Of a DNA stretch of 64,000 bases, positions 37,594-46,190 are shown in pieces; the first letter of the stretch is position 1, and every line of letters begins with the position of its first letter. The translations under genes were made by a program, and so were the position numbers. The notes beneath the pieces were generated by a model. That model was given only the letters and a program-made list of their open reading frames with translations. It was not told the DNA's origin and searched no databases. This stretch comes from an uncultured Clostridia bacterium (GTDB lineage: Bacteria > Bacillota > Clostridia > Oscillospirales > Oscillospiraceae), in contig CAMVAV010000001.1 in the NCBI GenBank assembly GCA_947165595.1, forward strand, positions 1 through 64,000, written 5' to 3'.

Positions 37594-39474
37594 TTATGCC
37601 GCACGCGTCTTCCCCGCACCGATGCGGAACTGCGTGTCATACAGCGCGCGGTACACGCCGCCGCGCTCGAGCAGCTCCGCGTGCGTCCCGCGCTCGACGA
37701 TCCGTCCGCTGTCCATGACGAGGATCTCGTCCGCCGCGAGGATCGTGGAGAGCCGATGCGCGATGAGAATGCTCGTCCGGGAGCGGATCAGCGGGTCGAT
37801 CGCCTCCTGTATCCTCTGCTCGGAGATGGAGTCCAGCGCGCTGGTCGCCTCGTCGAAGATCCAAAGCGCCGGGTCCTTGAGCAGCACGCGCGCGATGGAG
37901 ATGCGCTGCTTCTCGCCGCCCGAGAGCTTGAGCCCCCGGTTCCCGACGATCGTGTCCAGCCCGTTCTCCTGCGCTTCGATAAAATCGTAAATATTTGCCT
38001 TGCGGCAGGCGTCGATCAGCTCCGCCTCGGTCGCGTCCGGGCGGGCGTAGAGCAGGTTCTCCCGGATGCTGCCGTTGAACAGATAGGTCTCCTGGCTGAC
38101 GACGCCGATGTTCGCGCGCAGCCAGCCGAGGTCCAGCCTCCGGACGTCGACCCCGTCGAAGCGGACGCAGCCCCGCGTCGCGTCGTAGAGCCGCGGGATC
38201 AGCCGGATGAGCGTCGACTTGCCCGCGCCGGACGCGCCGACGATCGCGACGCTGTGTCCGGGCCTGAGCTCGAAGCTGATGTCGCTGAGCGCCTCGCGCC
38301 CCTCCCCGTAGGAGAAGCCGACCCGCTCGAAGCGGACGTGCCCCCTCGCCCTTCTCTTCGTCCGGCCGTCCGCGGCGGAGGCCTCCTCCCCGGCGTCCTC
38401 CGCGGGCAGGACCGGGTCGTCCGGGCTGCGGATCTCCGCGGGCATGTCAAAATAGCCGAACAGCCGGGAAAAGAGCGCCATCGACCGCACCCAGTCCACC
38501 TGAATGTTCAAAAGCTGGTTGACCGGTCCGTACATGCGCCCGAGCAGCGCCACCAGCACCGTCACGTCGCCCACGGTCAGGCTCGCGTCGTACCGGGTCA
38601 TCAGGATGCCGCCCACAAGATAGAGCAGCATGGGCCCCACCCCGGCAAAGGTCGAGATCGCGACGCGAAACCACCGCCCCGCCATGCGCTCGCGGATGTT
38701 CAGGTCGATCATGCGCCGGTTCGCGCTCTCGTAGCGGCGGCATTCGTCCTCCTCCCTGCCGAAGAGCTTGACCAAAAGCTGCCCGCTGACGGAAAGGGTC
38801 TCGTTCAGAATGCCGTTGATCTCGTCGTTGCACGCCTGCGACTCCCGCGTCAGCGCCCAGCGCGTCCGTCCGGCGCTGCGCGTCGGCAGGGCGAAGAGCG
38901 GGACGATCAGGATGCCGACCGTCGCAAGGACCCAGCTCTTGCGGTACATGGCGATCAGCGCCGCGGCGAGCGTCAGCGCGTTGGACAATATACTGGTGAA
39001 GGTCCCGGCGACGACCTGCTGCACGCCGTCGATGTCGCTTGTCATGCGCGTGATGACGTCGCCCTGCCGGTTCGTCGTAAAAAAGCGGTGGGACATGCCC
39101 AGCAGATGCCGGTACATCGCGTTGCGCATGTCGAAGGTGATGTGCTGCGCGATCCACGCGCTCAGATAGCTCTCCAGCACCCCGATCAGATTCGCCGCCA
39201 GCATCACGGCGAGCGAGAGAACGATGTACCGGAGCAGCAGCGGGAGGCTCCCGCCGATCAGCCCCTCGTCCACGATCTTCCCCGTCAGCACCGAGGGCAG
39301 CAGATTCAGCACGGACGAGACCAGGATCGCGCCGAACACGGTCCAAAGCTGCTTTCGATAGGGTCTGAGACAGGACGCCACGCGCAGCAGCAGCTCCTTC
39401 GTCACCCTCGGCGCAGCCTTTTTCTCCTCCTCCGTCAGAAAATGCCCCCGCATTCCTCCGTTCGGTCCCGCCAT
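37594..39474 (-). CDS. ABC transporter, fused permease/ATP-binding (MsbA/MdlB type exporter)
   Basis: This is a 626-residue half-size exporter: an N-terminal cytosolic segment (1-50), six transmembrane helices (about 50-340) and an ATPase domain (about 370-610). Walker A is VGASGAGKST, the signature is LKLSGGEKQRISIARV, Walker B is LWIFDEATSAL, and the H-loop is AHRLSTI. It should dimerise and export a lipid, peptide or drug. The ATG at 39474 has GGAAGGAGG before it. Two palindromes flank its sigma-A promoter, suggesting repression by a MarR-like factor, but no such regulator is encoded next to it. Confidence 0.93.
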   Translation of the reverse strand: MAGPNGGMRGHFLTEEEKKAAPRVTKELLLRVASCLRPYRKQLWTVFGAILVSSVLNLLPSVLTGKIVDEGLIGGSLPLLLRYIVLSLAVMLAANLIGVLESYLSAWIAQHITFDMRNAMYRHLLGMSHRFFTTNRQGDVITRMTSDIDGVQQVVAGTFTSILSNALTLAAALIAMYRKSWVLATVGILIVPLFALPTRSAGRTRWALTRESQACNDEINGILNETLSVSGQLLVKLFGREEDECRRYESANRRMIDLNIRERMAGRWFRVAISTFAGVGPMLLYLVGGILMTRYDASLTVGDVTVLVALLGRMYGPVNQLLNIQVDWVRSMALFSRLFGYFDMPAEIRSPDDPVLPAEDAGEEASAADGRTKRRARGHVRFERVGFSYGEGREALSDISFELRPGHSVAIVGASGAGKSTLIRLIPRLYDATRGCVRFDGVDVRRLDLGWLRANIGVVSQETYLFNGSIRENLLYARPDATEAELIDACRKANIYDFIEAQENGLDTIVGNRGLKLSGGEKQRISIARVLLKDPALWIFDEATSALDSISEQRIQEAIDPLIRSRTSILIAHRLSTILAADEILVMDSGRIVERGTHAELLERGGVYRALYDTQFRIGAGKTRAA

Positions 39475-39517
39475 TTCGGTTCCCTCCTTCCACCTTGCCG
39501 TATGCTTCCCCACGCTC

Positions 39518-39587
39518 ATTTTGTTCGGTTCCAAACAAAATATAGCGTATGCAGTCCGCCTTGTCAATTAGTTCGGTAACGAATTAA
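39518..39587 (-). promoter_or_regulatory. Promoter of the ABC exporter with two flanking inverted repeats
   Basis: Minus-strand TTGACA (39562-39567), a 17-base spacer and TATATT (39539-39544) form a near-consensus promoter. An inverted repeat ATTTTGTT/AACAAAAT (39518-39525, 39534-39541) covers the -10 and start. A second, weaker one (TTCG/CGAA core, 39566-39587) covers the region just upstream of the -35. Both contain GTTCGGT, consistent with two operators for one regulator. Confidence 0.7.
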
Positions 39588-39669
39588 AATAATGTTCACA
39601 AATCGCAGTGCCGGAGACCCGCCGCCCGCGCGGCGAACGGACGGCACGGTGAAAAAAATCCCGCCGCGG

Positions 39670-40611
39670 TCAAACCGCGGCGAGGATGTGCAGATTTCGG
39701 ATCGTGCCGTCGCGAATGCGGTCGTTGACGGCGTAGGCGTGGCGCTCGAGGTCGCTGCCGGTCCCCTCCGTGAGCCGCTGCTCTGTCAGCACGCGGACGA
39801 CGGAACGCGCGACCTCCTCGACCGCCTCCGCCTTTTCCCCGGCGGAGCGCGCGGGATCGCCGCCCGCCAGCAGGAGGGCGAGCGGACGCTCCGCCTCCGC
39901 CAGCTCCGGCAGCTCCCGCAGCGCGCGGAAGCTCCACTTGTAGTAGGGCTGATACCGCCCGTTGAGCAAAAAGATTACGGAGAGCGCGTTTTTCACGAAC
40001 TCCGCGAGCGCGAGCTGCGCCGCGGCGGCCTCCCCGTGCGCGAGGCAGCGGGGATAGTTGTACTGTCCCGACTGCTCCATCAGCAAAAGCCGTCCCGCGA
40101 GCCGCTTGCGCCGGATATCCTCCGGATAGCGGCCAAGCGCGGCGCGGATGGCGGTCACCTCGCCCCACGGGTCGTAAAAAACCTCCCCGTTGGTTGCCTC
40201 CGCGAGCGCGTACTCCGGCAGCGTCAGCCACTGCTCCGTGCTCAGCACGCCGCCGGGCGAGCCGAGCATCGCGGTGAAAAACTCCGCCGTGCGCAGGACC
40301 CCGTGCCGAGCGCCGCCGACCGGCAGCACGCGCTCGCGGCGGACGCCGCAAAACTCCTTCGGCAGCCCCGCGTAGGCGCGCTCCAGCAAAAACTCGCTCC
40401 GGCGGTCGACCGCGTCCTCCTCCGGGAGGAAGATGCAGAAGCCGGGCTCAAAGTCGTGGTCCCGCGAGACGGCGTCGTCGTAGCCGAAGCACTCCGAGCC
40501 GCTCCCGAACAGTCCCACGGCAAGGCGCGGCAGCAGCTCCGGGAACCGCTCCTCCAGCATGGGACGCCCGCACTGCTCATAGAACGCGCGCGACAGCTCA
40601 AGTCCCTTCAT
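39670..40611 (-). CDS. DUF4037 nucleotidyltransferase-fold protein
   Basis: This 313-residue protein has the nucleotidyltransferase GSGSE and DxD-like pattern (VGLFGSGSECFGYDDAVSRDHDFEPG) seen in DUF4037. A helical second half contains FFTAMLGSPGGVLSTEQWLTLPEY and a KW segment. It overlaps the TPR gene by 14 bases, so the two are translationally coupled. The paired arrangement recurs in Clostridia, but no reaction is established. Antibiotic-nucleotidyltransferase-like or RNA-modifying roles are only guesses. Confidence 0.8.
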   Translation of the reverse strand: MKGLELSRAFYEQCGRPMLEERFPELLPRLAVGLFGSGSECFGYDDAVSRDHDFEPGFCIFLPEEDAVDRRSEFLLERAYAGLPKEFCGVRRERVLPVGGARHGVLRTAEFFTAMLGSPGGVLSTEQWLTLPEYALAEATNGEVFYDPWGEVTAIRAALGRYPEDIRRKRLAGRLLLMEQSGQYNYPRCLAHGEAAAAQLALAEFVKNALSVIFLLNGRYQPYYKWSFRALRELPELAEAERPLALLLAGGDPARSAGEKAEAVEEVARSVVRVLTEQRLTEGTGSDLERHAYAVNDRIRDGTIRNLHILAAV

Positions 40612-41440
40612 GGATCGCCTCCGCCGCCCTTTTCAGCTCGTCCGCCGCGGCAAAAAAGCCGTAGTAGGCGAAGGTCGGCGCGCATTTTCCCAGGACATAG
40701 GCGTAGTGGCTGTCCCGTGGGACGCTCTCCTCCCGCAGCAGCGCCTCGGCGCGGTTCAGCAACTCCGTGATGCGCGCCTCGCCCGCCTCCGTTCCCAGCT
40801 CCTCCGCGACGGCGTCCGCCATGTTGAGGCAGGTGACCGCCTGCTCCAGCGCGCCGCCCTCGACCTTGCCCATCTGCTCCAGCGCCCGCCCGTACAGCGC
40901 CTCCGCCTCGGCGTACCGCTTCAGATTCTGATACGCGACCGCCATGTTGTTGTACAGCCCGCCCAGCAGGTGCGGCGGTAGCTCCGGCAGCCGTTCATAG
41001 ACGGCGCGCGCCCGCTCGAACAGCGCCAGCGCCCGCTCGTTCTCCCCGAAGGCGGCGAAGACCGTCGCCGCGTTGACCAGCGTGGTCCCCGCGGTCGCGC
41101 TCCCCTCATAATCCAGCTCGTCGAGCAGCCCCACCGCGCGGCGGGCATAGCGAAGCGCCTGCTCGCCGTTCCCCGTCTTGCGATAGTGCCCCGCCAGCTC
41201 GTTGCAGAGGAACAGCTCGCCGCGCAGGTCATGCCCCAGCCGCGCCTCCCCGAGCCAGTAGCGCAGGTGCCGCTCCGCGCCCGCGTCGTCGCGGCGCGTC
41301 AGATATTGGTCCAGCTTCTCCGCGATCCGCCGCTGCGGGACCGCGCGCACGGCGGGCGCCGCGCCGCAGCGCTCCCCGCGCAGCGGGCAGGCGGGCTCCA
41401 GATAATCCTCCGGCTCCAGCAGACGTTCGTTCTCCGTCAT
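40598..41440 (-). CDS. Tetratricopeptide-repeat protein
   Basis: These 280 residues are mostly helical and contain at least four TPR-like units (about 60-240). They include RKTGNGEQALRYARRAVGLLDEL, AAFGENERALALFERARAVYERL and NLKRYAEAEALYGRALEQM. An acidic N-terminus (MTENERLLEPEDYLEPACP) and a C-terminal helix end in EAIHEGT. The ATG at 41440 is preceded by GGAGGGGGGA; the earlier frame is non-coding by appearance. It is the first gene of a two-gene unit with DUF4037 and presumably presents a partner to it. Confidence 0.8.
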   Translation of the reverse strand: MTENERLLEPEDYLEPACPLRGERCGAAPAVRAVPQRRIAEKLDQYLTRRDDAGAERHLRYWLGEARLGHDLRGELFLCNELAGHYRKTGNGEQALRYARRAVGLLDELDYEGSATAGTTLVNAATVFAAFGENERALALFERARAVYERLPELPPHLLGGLYNNMAVAYQNLKRYAEAEALYGRALEQMGKVEGGALEQAVTCLNMADAVAEELGTEAGEARITELLNRAEALLREESVPRDSHYAYVLGKCAPTFAYYGFFAAADELKRAAEAIHEGT

Positions 41441-41544
41441 CGGGCGGTCCCCCCTCCGTTTTTTCCTGCCGCGGCGTCGCACCGCCGTACCGATCATACC
41501 ACAGCCCGCTCCGCGTGTCGAGAGCGGATTTTTGCCGCTCCCGC

Positions 41545-41573
41545 TTGTGCCGGGCGGGGATCGGTGCTACACT
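41545..41573 (+). promoter_or_regulatory. Sigma-A promoter of the MATE exporter gene
   Basis: TTGTGC (41545-41550), a 17-base spacer and TACACT (41568-41573) precede the ATG at 41625 by about 50 bases. Confidence 0.6.
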
Positions 41574-41624
41574 GTACCCGTCGGGGCTTGTCCCCGTTCC
41601 TTCGGAAAGGAGCTCTGCCGCCCT

Positions 41625-42983
41625 ATGTCGTCTACCATGATCCGGGATATGACCAAGGGTCCCGTCGTCCCGCAGCTGCTGCGCTTCGCCCTGCCGCTGT
41701 TCGTCTCCAACGCGCTGCAGGCCGTCTACAACCTCGTCGACATGGTCGTGGTCGGCAATTACATCGGCAAGGCGGGCATGTCGGCGGTCTCCATCGGCGG
41801 CGATCTTCTGCATCTGCTCACCTTCGTGGCGATGGGCTTTTCCTCCGCCGGACAGGTGCTGATCGCGCGCTCCGTCGGCACCGGTCGGCACGACGAGATC
41901 AAAAGGACCATCGGCACGATGTTCACCTTCCTGCTCAGCGCCTCCCTCGCCATCGCGCTCGCCTGCTTCCTGCTGCGCGATTCGGTGCTGCGCTGGCTCA
42001 ACACGCCCGCCGCCGCGCAGCGCTTCGCCATGGATTACCTCGTCACCTGCGTGTGCGGCCTGTTCTTCATCTACGGCTACAACATCGTCAGCGCCATTCT
42101 GCGCGGCATGGGGGACAGCCGCCGCCCGTTCCTGTTCATCGCCGTGGCGGCGGTGCTCAACACGGCGCTGGACATCCTGTTCGTCAAATACTGCGGCATG
42201 GAGGTCTTCGGCGCCGCGCTCGCCACGGTCATCGGTCAGGGCGTCAGCTTCCTCGCCGCCCTCGTCTACCTCTATCGCCGGCGGGAGAGCTTCGGCTTCG
42301 ACTTCCGGCGCGAGAGCTTCCGCATCGACCCCGCCGCCTTTCGCCGCCTGCTCGCGCTGGGCATCCCCATGGCGATCCAGTCCGCCGCGATCAGCTTCTC
42401 CAAGATCGTGCTGATGGCGTGGGTCAATCTGTTCGACGTGACCTACTCCGCGCTCGCCGGCATCTTCAACAAGGTCAACACGATGTGCGGCGTCGTCTCG
42501 CAGGCGTTTACCGCCGCGGGCAGCACGATGGCGGGGCAGAACCTCAGCGCCGGCGAGCACAGGCGCGTCAATCAGATCCTCGCCACCATCCTCGCCGTCG
42601 GGCTGGGGCTCGCCGCGCTCGCCACGGCGCTGATGCTGCTCGACGCGGGCGCGGTCTACGGCGTCTTCACCCCGGACGCGGACGTGCTCGGCGCCGCGGC
42701 GGTGCTGACGCTGCCCATCATCCTGAACTTCTACGGCTCCGCCACCCGCAGCGCGGCGTTTTCCCTCATCAACGGCTCCGGCAGGGCGAAGCTCAACCTC
42801 GCCATCGCGATCATCGACGGCGTCGTCAGCCGCATCGGGCTTGCCGCGCTGCTGGGCTTCGCGCTGCGTCTGGACTGCTTCGGCTTCTGGATGGGCGACG
42901 CGCTGGCAGGCTTTATGCCGCTGGCGATCGGCGGGCTCTTTTATCTCTCGGGAAAATGGAAAGAGGGGCCAAGCGGCGGATAA
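41625..42983 (+). CDS. MATE family efflux transporter
   Basis: This 452-residue multidrug/cation antiporter has twelve predicted spans. The MATE N-terminus reads MTKGPVVPQLLRFALPLFVSNALQAVYNLVDMVVVGNYIG, and the second half repeats the pattern in GIPMAIQSAAISFSKIVLMAWVN. It should export drugs or metabolites using an ion gradient. AGGAG lies 13 bases before the ATG at 41625; another ATG at 41637 is possible. It is divergent from the TPR gene and ends at a clear terminator. Confidence 0.92.
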   Translation: MSSTMIRDMTKGPVVPQLLRFALPLFVSNALQAVYNLVDMVVVGNYIGKAGMSAVSIGGDLLHLLTFVAMGFSSAGQVLIARSVGTGRHDEIKRTIGTMFTFLLSASLAIALACFLLRDSVLRWLNTPAAAQRFAMDYLVTCVCGLFFIYGYNIVSAILRGMGDSRRPFLFIAVAAVLNTALDILFVKYCGMEVFGAALATVIGQGVSFLAALVYLYRRRESFGFDFRRESFRIDPAAFRRLLALGIPMAIQSAAISFSKIVLMAWVNLFDVTYSALAGIFNKVNTMCGVVSQAFTAAGSTMAGQNLSAGEHRRVNQILATILAVGLGLAALATALMLLDAGAVYGVFTPDADVLGAAAVLTLPIILNFYGSATRSAAFSLINGSGRAKLNLAIAIIDGVVSRIGLAALLGFALRLDCFGFWMGDALAGFMPLAIGGLFYLSGKWKEGPSGG

Positions 42984-42986
42984 CGC

Positions 42987-43037
42987 AAGGCTGCGGGACG
43001 GAGCGCTCCTTTCGGAGTCCGGTCTCGCAGCCTTTTT
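42987..43037. terminator. Terminator after the MATE gene
   Basis: The outer stem AAGGCTGCG/CGCAGCCTT (42987-42995 and 43026-43034) ends in TTTTT. The convergent dctM gene stops 47 bases further on. Confidence 0.85.
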
Positions 43038-43083
43038 GTATGTTTTCCGACAGCCCGCCGCCCTGTGAGGGAGCGGAACAGCG

Positions 43084-44361
43084 CTATTTCGCCAGCAGAT
43101 TCGGCAGCGTCATCGAGATCGCCGGGAGGTAGGTGATCAGGATCAGGCCGATCAGCAGCGCGATCAGGAAGGGGATGATCTTCTTGACCAGGTCCGCAAA
43201 CGGGATCTTTCCGATGCCGCAGGCGACAAACAGATTCACGCCGACGGGCGGGGTGATGAAGCCAATGGCCAGGTTCACGACCATGATGATACCGAAGTGA
43301 ACGATATCGACGCCGAAGGAGGCGACCACGGGGTACAGGATCGGCGCCAGGATCAGGATCGAGGAGTTGGTCTCCAGCAGGCAGCCGCAGGCAAGCAGGA
43401 GCAGGTTGATGATCAGCAGGATGATGATCTTGTTGTCGGTGAGGCTGATCATGGTGTGGGCAACCGCGTCGGGAATCTGCTCCAGCGTGAGAACGCGGCC
43501 GAGAATGGTGCTCGTGCCGACGATGATGTTGACCGTGCCGTGCGTGCAGGCAGCCTCCGCGAATTTCTTGTAGATCGTCTTGATATCCAGCTCCTTGTAG
43601 GCAAAGATGCCGATCAGAAGCGCGTACACGACCGAGACGACGGCAGCCTCCGTCGGCGTGAACAGGCCGCTGTAAATGCCGCCGAGGATGATGACCGGGG
43701 AGAGGATCGCCCAGAACGCATCCTTGAAGCTGGCGCCGACCTTTTTCCAGCTGAACTTTTCTCCGTTGCCGGTGAAGCCGTTCTTCTTGCAGCTCATAAC
43801 GGCCGTGATGATCAGCAGGGTGCCCAGAACGATACCGGGCAGGAAGCCGCCCATGAACATCGTTGCGATGGAGGCGTTGACCGAAATGCCGTAGGAGACC
43901 ATCGGGATGCTGGGCGGTATGATAACGCCCAGACAGCCTGACGCCGCCACCAGCGCCATGGCGAATTTCTTGTCGTAGCCCTTCTCCACCATGGTCGGCA
44001 CCATGATCGCGCCGACAGCGGCGGTCGTCGCGGGGCCGGAGCCGGAGATCGCGCCGAAGAACATACAGGTGATAACCGTGACGATCGCAAGGCCGCCGGT
44101 CAGGTGGCCCACCAGCGAATCAAAGAACAGGACCAGCCGCTTGGAAAGGCCGCCGCCCTCCATCAGCGCGCCGGAGAGGATGAAGAACGGGATCGCCATC
44201 AGCGGGAACGAGTCGCAGGAGGCGAACAGGCCGGAGGCAATGTAGCCCATGTTGACCGTTCCCGCGGTCAGGGCATAGGCAACCACCGAAAGGCCGATGG
44301 CATAGCCGATGGGAACCGAAGCAAAAACGCAGCCCAGAAAAACGATTAAAATTGCCGCCAT
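43084..44361 (-). CDS. dctM: TRAP transporter large permease subunit
   Basis: This 425-residue permease belongs to the DctM family (about 12 spans) and drives uptake of a carboxylate-like solute with Na+. Family signs are FFGAISGSGPATTAAVG near residues 100-120, SGCLGVIIPPSIPMVSYG, and the C-terminal GFITPPVGVNLFVACGI. It starts directly after the dctQ stop (TAAATG). The substrate is unknown but should be linked to gamma-glutamyl compounds, given ggt in the operon. Confidence 0.93.
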   Translation of the reverse strand: MAAILIVFLGCVFASVPIGYAIGLSVVAYALTAGTVNMGYIASGLFASCDSFPLMAIPFFILSGALMEGGGLSKRLVLFFDSLVGHLTGGLAIVTVITCMFFGAISGSGPATTAAVGAIMVPTMVEKGYDKKFAMALVAASGCLGVIIPPSIPMVSYGISVNASIATMFMGGFLPGIVLGTLLIITAVMSCKKNGFTGNGEKFSWKKVGASFKDAFWAILSPVIILGGIYSGLFTPTEAAVVSVVYALLIGIFAYKELDIKTIYKKFAEAACTHGTVNIIVGTSTILGRVLTLEQIPDAVAHTMISLTDNKIIILLIINLLLLACGCLLETNSSILILAPILYPVVASFGVDIVHFGIIMVVNLAIGFITPPVGVNLFVACGIGKIPFADLVKKIIPFLIALLIGLILITYLPAISMTLPNLLAK

Positions 44362-44883
44362 TTACTTGTCGCCTCCTTCGGCCCTGAGGCTCTTTTTCTC
44401 CCTGTATTCCTTTATGTGGAAGATAATGTTCTGTACGGAGCGGAACGTGCAAAGCGCCATGCCGAGGAACGGTCCGAAATAGGCAATGCCCATGTTCAGC
44501 TTTGTTGCCGGCGCCCTCTGCACAAAGACAAACGCAACATTCTCGACGACCTGCCAGCCGTAATAGGCCATCGCGCCCGCAAAAACGACGACGCCGATAT
44601 CGCCGATCAGGTTAAAGATCAGCTTGCCGGTATCTCCGCAGAGGATCGGGAAAATATCGACCTTCTGGTGCGCGCGCTTTCTGGTGGCATAGGCCGCGCC
44701 GACATAGACGGCGTAAATAAAGAGGTAGCGGCCGATCTCCTCCGTCCATGCCATAGGAATGGTAACAAACGAACTGATACTGCGAATGATGATCTGAATG
44801 AAGATGACCAGCGTCATCGCCGCGAGGACGGCAACGCAGATGATCTCTTCGAGGTGCTCATCCAGAAATTTCAGCTTTTTCAT
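44362..44883 (-). CDS. dctQ: TRAP transporter small permease subunit
   Basis: This 173-residue membrane protein has four spans, as expected for DctQ, which pairs with DctM. It begins MKKLKFLDEHLEEIICVAVLAAM and contains WTEEIGRYLFIYAVYVGAAYATRKRAH, the typical family loop. The ATG at 44883 is used because the earlier open frame falls in the hairpin-rich region between dctP and dctQ. It precedes dctM with no gap. Confidence 0.92.
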   Translation of the reverse strand: MKKLKFLDEHLEEIICVAVLAAMTLVIFIQIIIRSISSFVTIPMAWTEEIGRYLFIYAVYVGAAYATRKRAHQKVDIFPILCGDTGKLIFNLIGDIGVVVFAGAMAYYGWQVVENVAFVFVQRAPATKLNMGIAYFGPFLGMALCTFRSVQNIIFHIKEYREKKSLRAEGGDK

Positions 44884-44918
44884 GTGACATTTCTCCCATC
44901 CGGAAATGTGGAAGCGCA

Positions 44919-44974
44919 GCGGCGGGGTCCCGCCGCGCGGTGTGGATGGCATCCTTGCCGATGCCATCCACACC
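44919..44974. promoter_or_regulatory. Two strong hairpins between dctP and dctQ
   Basis: GCGGCGGG/CCCGCCGC (44919-44926 and 44929-44936) and a perfect 15-base stem (44939-44953 and 44960-44974, GGTGTGGATGGCATC and its complement) lie in the 186-base gap. No T run follows, so full termination is unlikely. mRNA stabilisation or partial attenuation, raising binding protein over permease, is the likely effect. Confidence 0.75.
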
Positions 44975-45069
44975 GCAGGATTTCAAAAAAGCGGTGCTTC
45001 AATACAGGTCTTGCTTCATCGGTTGCTTCAGGCCGCTTTCTTTCTTGCCGGATCGTCCGGCCGTTCGGA

Positions 45070-46128
45070 TCAATACTTGGCAATCTCCGCCATGATGGCG
45101 TCCAGATCATACTGCGGATACTGCGTGCGATACCAATCGTAGACAGGAGCGCAGGCATCCTTGAAGGCGGCCCTCTGCGCGTCGGTCAGGATGGTGACGT
45201 CCATGGTCTTCTTCATCTCTTCGAGGTAGGAATCCAGCTTGTCGGCATAGTCCTGGCGCTCCTTGGCGACCGCCTCCTGCGCGGCCTGGACGACGATCTT
45301 CTGCAGGTCCTCGGGCAGGCTCTGATAGAACGCCTCGGAAATGAAAATCACGGAGGTGTCCTGCACGTGGCCGAGGTCGGTGTAGTAGCCCTGGACCTCA
45401 TTGAACTTGGAGTCCATGGAAAGGATCAGGCCGTTGTCCTGGCCGTCCACGGCGCCCTGCTGCAGCGCGCTGAACAGCTCGGAGAACTGCATGGAGACCG
45501 GCGCGGCGCCCAGGGACTCAAAGGTCTTGATGTAGACGTCGGAGGTCATCACGCGCAGCTTCAGTCCGGCGCAGTCGGCGGGCGTGGAAACCGCCTTCTT
45601 GGAGTTGGTCAGGGCGCGGGCGTCGTTGTAGAAGTAGCCGAGAACGCGGACGTTGGTCGCCTTCAGGAACTCCTGCTCGATGTTCTTCACAGTCTCGCCG
45701 TTGTCAAAATAATTGAAGGACTGCTCCTTGCTCGAGAACAGGAACGGCAGGGCAAACGGCGTATACAGGTCGGAGAACTGGGTGACGGACGCGGAGGAAA
45801 CGTCGCCCATCTGGACCGTGCCGTTGGGCAGCTGCATCTGCTGGAAGCAATCGCTGAAGGCGCCCAGCTTGTTGTTGTTGAAGACGGTCATTTCCAGGCG
45901 GCCGCCGGAGAGCTCGCGCATCCTGTCGGCCATATACTTCGCGTTGATCGCCTGGGGGTTCGCGTCGGCAACGGTGTTCGCGTAGGTGATCTTGTAAACC
46001 GTGTTGTCGCCCGAGCCGCTCTGCCCGGATTGCCCGCCCTGCTGGGGCTGCTCGGTCTGCTTGGCGCCGCAGGCGGCCATAGCGAGCACCATGACAAGGC
46101 TCAGTACCAGTGCTAAGACTTTTTTCAT
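45070..46128 (-). CDS. dctP: TRAP transporter substrate-binding lipoprotein
   Basis: This is a 352-residue extracytoplasmic binding protein. The signal peptide ends in a lipobox (VLAMAACG), so it is lipid-anchored, followed by a Gln/Gly/Ser linker (about 23-42). The DctP domain has MADRMRELSGGRLEMTVF, the helix-loop LPFLFSSKEQ and the substrate-site region GLKLRVMTSDVYIKTFESLGAAPVSM with the conserved Arg for carboxylate binding. It follows ggt by 62 bases in the operon. Confidence 0.93.
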   Translation of the reverse strand: MKKVLALVLSLVMVLAMAACGAKQTEQPQQGGQSGQSGSGDNTVYKITYANTVADANPQAINAKYMADRMRELSGGRLEMTVFNNNKLGAFSDCFQQMQLPNGTVQMGDVSSASVTQFSDLYTPFALPFLFSSKEQSFNYFDNGETVKNIEQEFLKATNVRVLGYFYNDARALTNSKKAVSTPADCAGLKLRVMTSDVYIKTFESLGAAPVSMQFSELFSALQQGAVDGQDNGLILSMDSKFNEVQGYYTDLGHVQDTSVIFISEAFYQSLPEDLQKIVVQAAQEAVAKERQDYADKLDSYLEEMKKTMDVTILTDAQRAAFKDACAPVYDWYRTQYPQYDLDAIMAEIAKY

Positions 46129-46190
46129 TGTGTTTCATCCTCCATTTCATTTTTTGGTGTATTAATCAAATCAGGCTTTCGACCGCCTGA

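Noticed and set aside
39592..40770. Open frame on the plus strand over the DUF4037 gene
   Set aside because: Antisense to DUF4037, no SD or motifs.
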